A DNA stretch of 64,000 nucleotides, taken from NCBI GenBank assembly GCA_938045585.1, contig CALIAU010000005.1:124001-188000 (forward strand). The letters run 5' to 3'. Position 1 is the first letter of the stretch. Every line of letters starts with the position of its first letter. The position numbers and the translations under genes were made by a program. Under the pieces are notes generated by a model, which saw only the letters and a list, made by a program, of their open reading frames with translations, made no database searches and was not told the DNA's origin. The stretch is from an uncultured Saprospiraceae bacterium. GTDB taxonomy: Bacteria > Bacteroidota > Bacteroidia > Chitinophagales > Saprospiraceae. Shown here piece after piece: positions 27,882 to 37,146 of this stretch.

Positions 27882-28817
27882 TTAAGAGATTTTTAAGATT
27901 TGTGTCGCGAGAGATGCAGCAATTTTATAAAAAGAGCTAAATGTCCATCCAGCTATATGGGGACTTAAGACCACATTGTCTCTGGTATACAGGCGTTTAT
28001 ACATAAGTTTTTCTTCCAGAGTAAAGGTTTTGGGCCGTTCGTTCTCAAATACATCCAAACAAGCACCCAATACTTTTTCGCTATCCAAAGCTGCTAATAA
28101 ATCATGTGTTAAAACATTCTTGCCACGGGCACAATTAATTAAAATGAAAGGTTTTTGACATTTCTCAATAAAACCATGGTCTATTAAATATTCAGTCTCC
28201 TGTGTAAGTGGAATATGCAAGCTAATGACATCTGCTTTTTCTTGAATTTCTACTAAATCAGTCTCTTTTATCCAGTCACAATCTTCCGCATAGTCCTTTT
28301 TGTACTTATCGTAAGCAAGTACCTGGACATCCCAATTTTGCCATTTTTTGGCAAAGGCTGAGCCATTATTTCCAAAACCAATGATGCCAATCGTTTTCCC
28401 AGCCAATTCTATACCCCTATTGCTTTCTCTCTCCCATATTGTTTCTCTCAACTGTCTATCTGATCGCAATAAGTTATTGCAGAGACAGAGCAACATACCC
28501 ACTGCATGTTCAGCTACAGCATTCCTATTTCCTTCTGGTGAACTAAAGACTTCAATGTTATTTCTTTTTGCATACGGCAAGTCGATAATATCTAGTCCTG
28601 ACCCCAATCGCGCTATAAATTTTAACTGCCTTGCAAGATCTATTGCCTTTGCATTCATCTTAATTTTAGAATTTATAACAATGCCATGATAATTTGAAAC
28701 TACAGCTAGAAACTCTTTGTATGTAAGGGAGGGAAGATAGTCCACGTGGTAACCTAGGCTCGTCAAAGATTCTATAAGATGTGAATGGACTCTATCGCTT
28801 ATTAAAACTTTTTTCAT
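27882..28817 (-). CDS. D-isomer-specific 2-hydroxyacid dehydrogenase family protein
   Basis: A 311-residue NAD-dependent dehydrogenase of the SerA/PGDH-like family. Nucleotide loop 'IGIIGFGNNGSAFAKKW' (G-x-G-x-x-G), catalytic Arg in 'ILINCARGKNVLT', Glu in 'GACLDVFENERP', and His in 'LSPHIAGWTFSS'. Length matches the form of 3-phosphoglycerate dehydrogenase without ACT domain, but no serC is adjacent, so serine synthesis is only one option. Divergent from carB across 87 bases. Confidence 0.85.
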   Translation of the reverse strand: MKKVLISDRVHSHLIESLTSLGYHVDYLPSLTYKEFLAVVSNYHGIVINSKIKMNAKAIDLARQLKFIARLGSGLDIIDLPYAKRNNIEVFSSPEGNRNAVAEHAVGMLLCLCNNLLRSDRQLRETIWERESNRGIELAGKTIGIIGFGNNGSAFAKKWQNWDVQVLAYDKYKKDYAEDCDWIKETDLVEIQEKADVISLHIPLTQETEYLIDHGFIEKCQKPFILINCARGKNVLTHDLLAALDSEKVLGACLDVFENERPKTFTLEEKLMYKRLYTRDNVVLSPHIAGWTFSSFYKIAASLATQILKIS

Positions 28818-28866
28818 GTATTCTCAAAAGATATATTTATAAATTCCTATATATATAACGAATATC

Positions 28867-28874
28867 TATATTTG
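28867..28874 (+). promoter_or_regulatory. -7 promoter element (TATATTTG) of carB
   Basis: Exact TAnnTTTG match, 30 bases before ATG 28905. It argues against the in-frame TTG at 28872, which lies inside the element itself. Confidence 0.6.
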
Positions 28875-28904
28875 CACTCAATTCATTTTCAGCAAAACTA
28901 CAGA

Positions 28905-31721
28905 ATGCCATTAGATAAGTCTATAAAGTCCGTTCTTATAATAGGAAGCGGCCCCATCGTCATAGGACAAGCATGTGAGTTTGATTATTCAGGAACACAG
29001 GCTTCCAAGTCTTTACGTGAAGAAGGAATTGAGGTTAGCCTTATAAATTCCAATCCTGCTACTATTATGACAGATCCTGTTACAGCAGATCATATCTACT
29101 TGCTGCCCTTAACGGTAGAAAGTATTGAGAAAATTCTTAAAGAAAGGCAGATAGATGCTGTGCTTGCAACGATGGGCGGACAAACCGCCCTTAATCTTGC
29201 TATTGAGGTAGGTAAACAGGGAGTCTGGGAGAAATACGGTGTAAAGCTAGTTGGGGTAGATTTAGATGCCATTGAGCTGGCTGAAAATAGAGAAGCATTT
29301 AGAAAGCACGTTCTTGACTTAGGCCTAGATGTCGCACCTTCTATGATTGCAAACTCTTTTCTTGAAGGAAAAAATGCTGCTCAAAAAATAGGCTTTCCTC
29401 TTGTAATAAGACCCTCTTATACGCTTGGAGGTACTGGAGGTGGATTCGTCATGAAGGAAGAAGAGTTTGATGATGCCCTTCGTAGAGGTCTCGATGCTTC
29501 TCCTACCCATGAGGTACTCATAGACAAAGCAGTACTTGGCTGGAAAGAGTATGAATTAGAACTCCTACGGGATAATAATAACAATGTGGTCATTATCTGT
29601 ACGGTCGAAAATTTAGACCCTATGGGGATACATACAGGAGATAGTATTACAGTAGCTCCTGCTATGACCTTATCAGATACTGCTTATCAAGAAATGCGAA
29701 ACCAAGCAATTCTTCTTATGCGATCCATGGGGAATTTTGCTGGCGGTTGTAATGTGCAATTTGCCATAGACCCAGTGACTGAGAAATTAATAACCATAGA
29801 AATTAACCCACGTGTTTCTCGTTCATCTGCCTTGGCTAGTAAGGCAACAGGATATCCCATTGCAAAAATCGCAAGTAAGCTTGCTATTGGCTACAACTTA
29901 GATGAGTTAAAAAATCAAATCACTAAAACGACCTCCGCATATTTTGAACCTACACTTGACTATGTGATAGTTAAGATGCCACGCTGGAATTTTGCTAAAT
30001 TTTATGGTGCAGATAAGACACTAGGGCTGCAAATGAAGTCTGTGGGTGAGGTCATGTCAATTGGAAGAAATTTCCTAGAGGCATTGCAAAAAGCTTGTCA
30101 GAGTCAGGAAAACAATAGATCAGGATTAGGAGCTGACAAAAAAGAGTGGATAAAGACAGATGATATTCTCGAGCGTCTAGAAAAAGCTTCCGATGATCGT
30201 ATCTACCGTGTTAAAGATGCACTCCGTCTAGGTGTTCCATCAAAAACTATCCACAAGCTTACGAAAATAGATATGTGGTATATTAACCAGATAAAACGAT
30301 TAGTAAAGTACGAAGATAGATTACTCAAGTTTAATGTTGCAGAAGATATTCCTGAACCATTTTTCAGAGAATTAAAACAACATGGATATTCAGATGCGCA
30401 GATTGCTTGGTTATTGCGCATTACTGAACGTGAGGTAACTAAACAAAGAAAAAAATTAGGTATTCGAAGAGTCTACAAAATGGTGGACACCTGCGCGGCA
30501 GAGTTCGAAGCAAAGACTCCATACTACTACTCTACCTTTGATGGCGAGAACGAGAGTGTATCCTCGGATAAAAAGAAAATAATTGTTCTTGGTTCTGGTC
30601 CCAATAGAATAGGACAAGGAATTGAATTTGATTACTGCTGCGTGCATGGCCTACTTGCAATAAAAGAGGCAGGGTATGAATCCATCATGATAAACTGTAA
30701 TCCAGAAACGGTTTCTACAGATTTTGATGTGGCAGATAAGCTGTACTTTGAACCTGTCTTTTGGGAACATTTACAAGAGATCATAGAGTTTGAAAAACCA
30801 GAAGGTATCATTGTTCAACTAGGCGGCCAGACTGCATTGAAGCTTGCTGAAAAGCTGCATAAAAGCGGTGTACAGATAATGGGAACCTCCTTTGAAGGGA
30901 TGGACTTAGCAGAAGATAGAGGACGGTTCTCTGACCTACTGAAAGAGCTTGATATTCCTTATCCAAAATATGGTGTGTCGGAAGACATAGACGATGCTAT
31001 AAATATTGCCAACAGGGTAAGCTATCCTGTACTTGTGAGGCCTTCCTATGTCTTAGGAGGACAACGTATGCGTATCGTTTTAAATGACGAAGAATTAGAG
31101 CGACATGTCTTGAGTATTTTCAAGCATCTACCTGACAACAAAGTTCTTATTGATCAATTTTTAGAGCGTGCAAAAGAGGCAGAAGTAGATGCTATCTGCG
31201 ATGGAGATGATGTTATGATCATGGGCATTATGGAACACATAGAACCGGCAGGAATTCACTCAGGTGATAGTTCCGCTATGTTACCTACGTATTCATTGAG
31301 TGATGCCGTTATTGAGACGATGAAAGAGTATACAAAAAAGCTTGCCATTGCTCTGAAAATTAAGGGTTTGATCAATATTCAGTTTGCCATTAAAGACGAA
31401 AAGGTATATGTTATAGAAGCAAATCCAAGGGCTTCAAGAACAACTCCTTTTATAGCAAAGGCATATCAGGTTCCATTCTTAAACATAGCTACCCATGTTA
31501 TGTTAGGAAATAAGAAATTGAAAGACTTCGATGTCCAGAAAAAACTGAAAGGCTATGCCATTAAGGTGCCTGTATTCTCCTTTAGTAAGTTTCCTAATGT
31601 GGACAAACAATTAGGACCGGAGATGAAATCAACAGGTGAAGCAATCCGATTTATAGATGACCTGACTGATCCATTCTTTAGAAAGCTAGATCAGGAGAGA
31701 AGTATGTATTTGACTAGATAG
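28905..31721 (+). CDS. carB: carbamoyl-phosphate synthase large subunit lacking the allosteric MGS domain
   Basis: A 938-residue CarB that makes carbamoyl phosphate from ammonia, bicarbonate and two ATP for pyrimidine and arginine synthesis. Both ATP-grasp halves are present: 'IGSGPIVIGQACEFDYSG' starts the first and 'LGSGPNRIGQGIEFDYCC' the second, each with its Arg/Gly-rich loop ('RPSYTLGGTGGGF', 'RPSYVLGGQRM'). The oligomerisation domain lies between. The protein ends where the second synthetase half ends ('DPFFRKLDQERSMYLTR'); the roughly 135-residue MGS-like domain that binds UMP and ornithine in E. coli CarB (1073 aa) is absent. Shorter CarB of this kind occurs in Bacteroidota, so it is not a local truncation. 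ATG 28905 is chosen because the -7 element lies just upstream. Confidence 0.95.
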   Translation: MPLDKSIKSVLIIGSGPIVIGQACEFDYSGTQASKSLREEGIEVSLINSNPATIMTDPVTADHIYLLPLTVESIEKILKERQIDAVLATMGGQTALNLAIEVGKQGVWEKYGVKLVGVDLDAIELAENREAFRKHVLDLGLDVAPSMIANSFLEGKNAAQKIGFPLVIRPSYTLGGTGGGFVMKEEEFDDALRRGLDASPTHEVLIDKAVLGWKEYELELLRDNNNNVVIICTVENLDPMGIHTGDSITVAPAMTLSDTAYQEMRNQAILLMRSMGNFAGGCNVQFAIDPVTEKLITIEINPRVSRSSALASKATGYPIAKIASKLAIGYNLDELKNQITKTTSAYFEPTLDYVIVKMPRWNFAKFYGADKTLGLQMKSVGEVMSIGRNFLEALQKACQSQENNRSGLGADKKEWIKTDDILERLEKASDDRIYRVKDALRLGVPSKTIHKLTKIDMWYINQIKRLVKYEDRLLKFNVAEDIPEPFFRELKQHGYSDAQIAWLLRITEREVTKQRKKLGIRRVYKMVDTCAAEFEAKTPYYYSTFDGENESVSSDKKKIIVLGSGPNRIGQGIEFDYCCVHGLLAIKEAGYESIMINCNPETVSTDFDVADKLYFEPVFWEHLQEIIEFEKPEGIIVQLGGQTALKLAEKLHKSGVQIMGTSFEGMDLAEDRGRFSDLLKELDIPYPKYGVSEDIDDAINIANRVSYPVLVRPSYVLGGQRMRIVLNDEELERHVLSIFKHLPDNKVLIDQFLERAKEAEVDAICDGDDVMIMGIMEHIEPAGIHSGDSSAMLPTYSLSDAVIETMKEYTKKLAIALKIKGLINIQFAIKDEKVYVIEANPRASRTTPFIAKAYQVPFLNIATHVMLGNKKLKDFDVQKKLKGYAIKVPVFSFSKFPNVDKQLGPEMKSTGEAIRFIDDLTDPFFRKLDQERSMYLTR

Positions 31722-31728
31722 CGGGGGT

Positions 31729-31760
31729 TAGACGCTAGACGTTAGACGCTAGACGCTAGA
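31729..31760. repeat. tandem repeat, 7-bp unit TAGACGC
   Basis: 4.6 copies: TAGACGC, TAGACGT, TAGACGC, TAGACGC, TAGA, starting 8 bases after the carB stop. Confidence 0.9.
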
Positions 31761-31799
31761 TTTTCAGGTTTACACAAACATAAAATGGAAACTCTTGCG

Positions 31800-31906
31800 T
31801 GAGGTGCCTGGAAGGTGGACGCAGTACAGACCCGCAGGGGCCGACCGAAAGAGAGCCTGTAAGGGACCGACCTAGGCTGCGTGGAACGCAGGATAGGGCA
31901 CGCCCA
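31800..31906. repeat. GC-rich hairpin element related to that at 6708
   Basis: Between the convergent carB and M14 genes. On the minus strand it opens TGGGCGTGCCC, followed by the hairpin CTGCGT-tcc-ACGCAG (31877-31891) inside a longer stem CCTA...TAGG (31871-31897), and two copies of GGTCGG. The opening TGGGCGTRCCC and GGTCGG are shared with the element near 6.7 kb; the rest differs. Composition is clearly unlike the AT-rich flanks. Confidence 0.55.
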
Positions 31907-31922
31907 AATCCATATAAATCTA

Positions 31923-34322
31923 TTAATTCTTGACGAGCTTCTTTGTAAAGCTAGTTCCCTCTTTAGTCCTAAATTCCATAAAATACATCCCCTCTTGCAG
32001 TGCAGATAGGTCAAGGTCAATTTGCGGAGCATCAATGTCAAACTCCATCACTTGTCTTCCTAGTTTATCGTATACAGTCGCCTGTGCTAACTTACTCGTA
32101 ACTGCAGATGACATATTAATCTTGACAAAATCATAGACAGGATTAGGCACTAGAGAGACCTCTTTTTCAAGGCTATTATCTAGAGTGGAACTGAGTTCCA
32201 TTTCCTTAAACGTGCTAATAGAAAAATCATCGATGTAAAATCCATCCATGTTGATTCCACCATCTGCTACGAGCATAAATCTCAGCGTTATCGTTTTCCC
32301 AATATAGTCCGCAAGATCAATTTCTTCCTTTACCCATTCTGCTTGCACTCCATCATAAATAGGTTCGCCTTCTATCTGATAAATAGATCCTGGATTTGTG
32401 TACTTACCACATAGAGATTGGTAATTAAATCCATCTTCTGAAACAGATAGCTGAACATAATCCCACTCCTGTTCTATCTCCCACTTGGCCCAAAAGCTAA
32501 GTATCGCTGTTTCCGCTTCTGTTAAATCTATTTGAGGAATATAGTTTAAAATATTTATGCTTGAATTAGGATAATCACCACCTTCAGAGTCCGTGATTGC
32601 GAAGGGAGCACTTAGGAAACTTTCTTGCGTCTGCCCCCACAATTGTAAATCCCAGTCTCCTAAACTTGAAAAGTCTTCTTCTACAAGAGGAACTGACTCT
32701 ACATTAGAACCTAGGTAGGTCTTTTCAATGAGAATAGTATCCGTGTAGGCACCATTGGAAACAAGCACTTCGAAATTGAGCAAATCTCCAGCTACTAAAT
32801 CATCTTTCAATGCGTAGCCCAAAGCGAGGCTTTCTCTCTCAAAGAAATCCATATTGAGATTTATACTTGGCGCTACATCATCTAGAAAACTAGCTGGATT
32901 TAGGCTCACCGTATATTCGCCACCCTGCATTCCCAACATATGCGCATCAAAAAAGAGTTCGCCCACTTCACTTAATACATAGTTAGAGGCATTACTTTCT
33001 ACAAGCGTCATTTTATCTATAGCGATATGCGCTGTTGTCAGGTTAAGTCGCATTGCTGACCTGTTTAGATAATCTATAGAACCTGGACGAGGCCAGAATC
33101 CATCAATTGGATTACTACCTACCTCAGGAGTGTAAGAATATATTTTATTCTTTTCTGTTTGTTCTCCATATAACCAATCGTCAGAGTCACCATTTACTAT
33201 ATAGCCTACTGTTTCTGTTCCAGTCCCCATTACGAAATCATTCTCGGAATTCATTGCACGTCCAAAGGCTTTAAAAATGCTATCCTCTTCTGTAGGTAAA
33301 TCATTGTAGCCCCATGGATGAATTAACAAATTTCCGAAGGTGTGATAGTTTAAGGCCAACTTAAAATCATGTTCAATACATAGCGTACGCATTGCCTGCG
33401 TTTCTACCTCACTAAATGCACTTTCTCCTCTATAGGTTTGGCTATTTTCATTAGGTGATGATCCTGAATTATCAAAGCCCCAGAAGTATCCATAATTTCT
33501 ATTTAGATCCACCCCTTTTACTTGGTCAAATTCATTTCTCCAAGTGTTCTTCCGCCATAGACCGCCACCATTGGGGTTTTCTATTTGGTTTTTAATGTAG
33601 CCATCTGGATTTAGGCAGGGTACGAAGTACATTTCTGTATTATCTACTAGGAATCTAACATAATCATCTGTTTCGTAATTTTCCAGCAGGTACCACATAT
33701 AGAAAATAAGTTGAGACATACTATTTGGTTCTCTGGCATGGTGTACTGCATTATATAGAATCTCAGGTTCTTCTTCTTCTACATCAGGATTATCAGAAAT
33801 TTTAAGATAAAAGACTCTGTTCCCATCATTTGTAACGTCACCTACTACGATACGTTCAGTAATAAGATTAGGATATTTTTCTTTCATCAAATCGACATTT
33901 TCCAACATCTCCTCATAGAGAAAATAACCTTGCATAGAACCAAATTCATAGTTTTCTGGAGTAAGGTAAGGATACTGGGAAAAGGAGTCAATGTCTTCTT
34001 GACCGCATTCATTTATTCTCAATAGTGTTTCCAAATCTTTTCCACGATCTGGATTTTGGTAGTAAGCGATGGCATCTTCAATAAGAATCTCAATCTCAAA
34101 GCCTTCCTGTCTCATAAGTGCTATCTCCTCTTTACTATAATCACTGATTAGGAATCTATGTGGCATGTGCTGCCCGTGATCAACTTCTAGTCCTAATTCT
34201 GCCAGTTCTTGAATACTATTATTGTATAAATACACCTTTACTCTAGAGTAATCGGCATTTTGCGCCGCAAGGACGAAAGGAACAATTGCTAAAAGAATTA
34301 AAAAGAAGATAGATTTACGCAT
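31923..34322 (-). CDS. secreted M14-family zinc carboxypeptidase with T9SS type A sorting domain
   Basis: A 799-residue exported peptidase. Signal peptide to about residue 20; a propeptide-like region to about 115; then the M14 domain with zinc ligands His195 and Glu198 ('NAVHHAREP') and His327 ('LALNYHTFGN'), substrate-binding 'VDLNRNYGYFWG', and catalytic Glu400 ('YTPEVGS'). Residues about 555-705 form a MAM/choice-of-anchor J-type jelly roll ('VPLVEEDFSSLGDW', 'MDGFYIDDFSI'). The tail is a T9SS type A domain ('VSLVPNPVYDFVKI', 'ATVYDKLGRQVMEF', 'LQEGMYFMEF'). Expected to remove C-terminal residues from external proteins for nutrition. Confidence 0.92.
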   Translation of the reverse strand: MRKSIFFLILLAIVPFVLAAQNADYSRVKVYLYNNSIQELAELGLEVDHGQHMPHRFLISDYSKEEIALMRQEGFEIEILIEDAIAYYQNPDRGKDLETLLRINECGQEDIDSFSQYPYLTPENYEFGSMQGYFLYEEMLENVDLMKEKYPNLITERIVVGDVTNDGNRVFYLKISDNPDVEEEEPEILYNAVHHAREPNSMSQLIFYMWYLLENYETDDYVRFLVDNTEMYFVPCLNPDGYIKNQIENPNGGGLWRKNTWRNEFDQVKGVDLNRNYGYFWGFDNSGSSPNENSQTYRGESAFSEVETQAMRTLCIEHDFKLALNYHTFGNLLIHPWGYNDLPTEEDSIFKAFGRAMNSENDFVMGTGTETVGYIVNGDSDDWLYGEQTEKNKIYSYTPEVGSNPIDGFWPRPGSIDYLNRSAMRLNLTTAHIAIDKMTLVESNASNYVLSEVGELFFDAHMLGMQGGEYTVSLNPASFLDDVAPSINLNMDFFERESLALGYALKDDLVAGDLLNFEVLVSNGAYTDTILIEKTYLGSNVESVPLVEEDFSSLGDWDLQLWGQTQESFLSAPFAITDSEGGDYPNSSINILNYIPQIDLTEAETAILSFWAKWEIEQEWDYVQLSVSEDGFNYQSLCGKYTNPGSIYQIEGEPIYDGVQAEWVKEEIDLADYIGKTITLRFMLVADGGINMDGFYIDDFSISTFKEMELSSTLDNSLEKEVSLVPNPVYDFVKINMSSAVTSKLAQATVYDKLGRQVMEFDIDAPQIDLDLSALQEGMYFMEFRTKEGTSFTKKLVKN

Positions 34323-34413
34323 GGATTATGATTGAGCCTGCAAGTTAAGACTATTCATAATATGATAAGCATCATTTTCCGAGAGATAATGTCTGCTGGA
34401 TATGGTATAAATA

Positions 34414-34445
34414 AAAAAGGCATCACCTATTGGTAATGCCTTTTT
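34414..34445 (-). terminator. hairpin terminator of the small secreted protein gene
   Basis: AAAAAGGCAT (34414-34423) pairs with ATGCCTTTTT (34436-34445); an inner ACC/GGT pair adds three bp after one mismatch. A/T tracts on both sides make it usable in either direction. Confidence 0.75.
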
Positions 34446-34466
34446 CTATTTTATTTGTTGTATGCT

Positions 34467-35021
34467 TTAGTTTGCAACATTTTCTGTTGGCCTCCTTTCT
34501 GGAATAATCAACTCAGGATTATAAGAAGGTACGAAGACTTTGATACTAGATGCATCATGCTGATCTAGGTTAACAAATTTCCAGTTGTTTCCTCCGTCTA
34601 GTGAAGCAGCTAATAGGTTACTATAAGATTTTACTTTAGTACCTCCTATATCTAAAACGATAGCTTGGCTGACGATACAATGTAACTCATCACCTGCCTT
34701 AATTATATCTGTAGCCTCATCAATAGAGCCTGATAGAAACTTAATTTTTTGGCTTTCCATCATTGTTCTATCATCGTTGAGTAATTGTTTCATAAAGGTA
34801 TCACCACCTCCCATTTCGACAATATTTGGATGGGACATCTCAACTACTTTATCAAAGTTTTTATTTACGAATGCGTCTACGAAAACTTTCCCGTCTTTGG
34901 TTAAGCCTTTATTTTCAATCGTTTTGAATGGTGAACCATCATCATCTTCAATGATAAGATCCTCCTGGGCAAACATGCTTGTTGTGCATAGTAGAGCAAA
35001 TAAGAAAGTAAATATTTTCAT
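34467..35021 (-). CDS. exported protein of unknown function (possible NTF2-like fold)
   Basis: A 184-residue protein with a clean signal peptide (MKIFTFLFALLCTTSMFA). The mature part, 'LTKDGKVFVDAFVNKNFDK' with 'HPNIVEMGG' and later paired strands ('SNLLAASLDGGNNWKFVNLD'), has the helix-then-curved-sheet look of NTF2/SnoaL-like proteins. This is a guess from pattern, not a family match. The start is taken at 35021, where the signal begins, not 35048. Monocistronic, with a terminator downstream; murI begins upstream. Confidence 0.6.
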   Translation of the reverse strand: MKIFTFLFALLCTTSMFAQEDLIIEDDDGSPFKTIENKGLTKDGKVFVDAFVNKNFDKVVEMSHPNIVEMGGGDTFMKQLLNDDRTMMESQKIKFLSGSIDEATDIIKAGDELHCIVSQAIVLDIGGTKVKSYSNLLAASLDGGNNWKFVNLDQHDASSIKVFVPSYNPELIIPERRPTENVAN

Positions 35022-35106
35022 AGTTCTTAGTTTTCTTTTGTTGTACAAAGATAGTGTTGTTTTCTTGCAAAACAGGGGGATTATGATAACCTTAACCTAT
35101 TGCAAG

Positions 35107-35928
35107 CTATTGCCAAATGGGTTTTTCGATCAGCTCTAACTCTCTGTTACAGAAGACCTTAGTAGTTGCCTCAAAGGAATCTGTATATTCTGACACATAG
35201 AATGCGTGGCTCCCATTATTTGTCTCAGCAAGTAAATTATTTTCTGCCAATTTCTTCTCTACTACTTCAGCCACTACATCCGTAGAATCAAAGATCTTAA
35301 TTTTCCCATCGAAGAATTGATCTATACTTTCTTTTATAAGCGGATAGTGTGTACACGCTAATAAGAGAGCATCAATATCTTTAAGCGATTCGTGCGATAA
35401 ATAGTTCTCTATAACCGCTTTACTTAAATTATTTTTATGAAATCCTTCTTCTATCATTGGTGCAAACAGAGGCGTTGCCAACTGAACCACTTCTAGATCA
35501 GGATTTATTGTTCTGAGCTTTTGTTTGTAGATTCCTGATCGGACTGTTGCTTTTGTGGCAATCACACCCACCTTGGAAAATCCTTGGTATGAGACGGAAT
35601 GAACAAGAGGGTCTACTACATTTACAAATAATGCTTTCCCATCAAAGAACTCAAGTAAGGTATCATATGCCGCAGATGAAGCAGAGTTGCAAGCGATTAC
35701 TATCATTTTACAATTCTGTTCTAATAAGAACTTGGATATCTTCAAAGAATAAAAGCGTATGGAATCTGCAGACTTATCCCCATAGGGCAGGTGTGCTGTA
35801 TCTCCAAAATAAATTATCTTCTCATTTGGGAATCGCTTAAAAATAGCATTGGCGACCGTTAAGCCGCCGATACCTGAATCGAATATTCCAATGGAATAAT
35901 TTCTTTTTAAGTCTTTAAATGTATCCAA
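35107..35928 (-). CDS. murI: glutamate racemase
   Basis: A 273-residue MurI that converts L- to D-glutamate for peptidoglycan. Landmarks: 'SIGIFDSGIGGLTV', 'YFGDTAHLPYG', and the two catalytic cysteines in 'VIACNSASSAA' and 'LLACTHYPLI'. No in-frame ATG exists at the right place; TTG 35928 gives an N-terminus of normal length, only 3 bases after the ompH stop. Together with two ompH genes it forms a cell-envelope cluster. Confidence 0.93.
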   Translation of the reverse strand: MDTFKDLKRNYSIGIFDSGIGGLTVANAIFKRFPNEKIIYFGDTAHLPYGDKSADSIRFYSLKISKFLLEQNCKMIVIACNSASSAAYDTLLEFFDGKALFVNVVDPLVHSVSYQGFSKVGVIATKATVRSGIYKQKLRTINPDLEVVQLATPLFAPMIEEGFHKNNLSKAVIENYLSHESLKDIDALLLACTHYPLIKESIDQFFDGKIKIFDSTDVVAEVVEKKLAENNLLAETNNGSHAFYVSEYTDSFEATTKVFCNRELELIEKPIWQ

Positions 35929-35931
35929 TAG

Positions 35932-36435
35932 TTATATGCCCAATTTAGCCTTCACTAAAGCACTTACATCTGAGCTCTGATCAGCATACAGGACAAATCC
36001 TGTGCTGAAGTCGAAAATGTATGTATATCCATTTTCTGTAGCTACATCATCAATTGCTTTCTGGATTTTGTCACGAATAGGCTTTAAAAGTGTTTCACTT
36101 TTATCAATTATTTGTTGTTGGCTGTTTTGCTCAAACTCCATAATCTTTTGCTCTTCTGCTTTAAGCTTTGCCACCTCTGCTTCTAGTTGAACTGGTGAAT
36201 AGTTATCACGTGTTTGTTCTAGGTTTACATATTTACCCTGTAGTCCTTGTAACATCTCCTGCCCTTTTTTCAAGAGCTGATTTCTATATGTATCAATATT
36301 CACATTGGCTTCTTTTACCGAAGGTAAATCTTGTAAAAGTTCTTGTGTATTTACGTATCCAAACTTCTGAGCAGACATATCTGTGCTCAGGCTCAATGAG
36401 AATACTACTAGTAATAAAGTGATTAAATTTTTCAT
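35932..36435 (-). CDS. OmpH/Skp family periplasmic chaperone (paralogue 2)
   Basis: A 167-residue periplasmic protein with signal peptide to about residue 22, 'KFGYVNTQELLQDLP', a long charged coiled coil (about 40-120) rich in Gln, Lys and Glu, and the C-terminal 'GYTYIFDFSTGFVLYAD' strand pair. This is the Skp jellyfish-tentacle layout: trimers that hold unfolded outer-membrane proteins. Follows another ompH by 29 bases and precedes murI by 3. No bamA is adjacent. Confidence 0.88.
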   Translation of the reverse strand: MKNLITLLLVVFSLSLSTDMSAQKFGYVNTQELLQDLPSVKEANVNIDTYRNQLLKKGQEMLQGLQGKYVNLEQTRDNYSPVQLEAEVAKLKAEEQKIMEFEQNSQQQIIDKSETLLKPIRDKIQKAIDDVATENGYTYIFDFSTGFVLYADQSSDVSALVKAKLGI

Positions 36436-36464
36436 GTAATTATATTAATTGTTCTTAGTCAATT

Positions 36465-36977
36465 TTATTTTATTCCTAATCTTCGTTTTACTTCGTCTGT
36501 TTTATCATAATCATCGCTGGCAAATAGAATTCCAGCGGATCCAGCCTTATCCAAAATAATATCATAGCCTCTATCAGAAGCTAAGTCTTCAATCGCAGCA
36601 AATACTTTTTCTTGTACTGGAGAAACCAGTTCTTGACGTTTTCTAAACAAGTCTCCATCTGGTCCAAATCTTCTTTTTTGCAATTCTCTTACAGCTGACT
36701 CCTTGGCCATTATTTCGTCCTCTCTTTGTCTTTTGATTTCATCACTTAGCAATACTTGTTCAGCCTGAAATTTATTGTACATACTTTTTACCTCATCCAT
36801 TTCAAGAGCAATTTCTTGTCTCCACTTAGAAGAGATATTGTCAATTTCACTTTGCGCGTTTCTATAATCTGATAAATCTTCTAAAATTTCATTCACATCC
36901 ACCAGGGCTACTTTTTGAGCTTGAAGGGAACATGTGAGTAATACGGCTAAAAAGCTAAATGTGATAATCTTTTTCAT
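36465..36977 (-). CDS. OmpH/Skp family periplasmic chaperone (paralogue 1)
   Basis: A 170-residue paralogue of the next gene: signal peptide (MKKIITFSFLAVLLTCSLQA), 'KVALVDVNEILEDLSDYRNA', coiled-coil arm (about 40-120), and C-terminal 'RGYDIILDKAGSAGILFAS'. First gene of the ompH-ompH-murI cluster. A -7 element TATTTTTG lies 31 bases upstream and fits as its promoter. Confidence 0.88.
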   Translation of the reverse strand: MKKIITFSFLAVLLTCSLQAQKVALVDVNEILEDLSDYRNAQSEIDNISSKWRQEIALEMDEVKSMYNKFQAEQVLLSDEIKRQREDEIMAKESAVRELQKRRFGPDGDLFRKRQELVSPVQEKVFAAIEDLASDRGYDIILDKAGSAGILFASDDYDKTDEVKRRLGIK

Positions 36978-37007
36978 TTCTTATGGTTTACTTTTCAAAA
37001 AGCTCGG

Positions 37008-37015
37008 CAAAAATA
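37008..37015 (-). promoter_or_regulatory. -7 promoter element (TATTTTTG) of the ompH-murI operon
   Basis: Exact TAnnTTTG on the minus strand, about 30 bases before ATG 36977. No obvious TTG at -33. Confidence 0.5.
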
Positions 37016-37041
37016 CAATTTCGCTGAGTATTTATATAATG

Positions 37042-37083
37042 GACCGATATTAAGACTTAAAAGTTTCAAAGTCAATATTGGTC
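37042..37083 (-). terminator. long hairpin between rsmG and the ompH genes
   Basis: GACCGATATT (37042-37051) pairs with AATATTGGTC (37074-37083, one G-U), and GACTT with AAGTC inside (37054-37058 with 37069-37073). It stands before the ompH promoter, as expected of a terminator for the rsmG unit, although no long T-tract follows on the minus strand. Confidence 0.45.
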
Positions 37084-37146
37084 AAAATTCGAATCCTAGC
37101 ATTAAAGGACTGACTTTCAACAACTTGCGGCATTATCCAGCTTTAC

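Noticed and set aside
28872-28904. TTG start that would add 11 residues to CarB
   Set aside because: The TTG lies inside the TATATTTG promoter element; ATG 28905 gives the conserved N-terminus.
31729-31760. CRISPR-like array
   Set aside because: Units are 7 bp and contiguous without spacers, and no cas gene is seen.
31722-31922. Frameshifted remnant of the CarB MGS domain
   Set aside because: The DNA after the stop is a 7-bp tandem repeat and a GC-rich hairpin block with no MGS-like reading frame.
31742-32041. 99-residue minus-strand ORF after the M14 gene
   Set aside because: It overlaps the M14 C-terminus in another frame and the hairpin/tandem-repeat region; it is a shadow.
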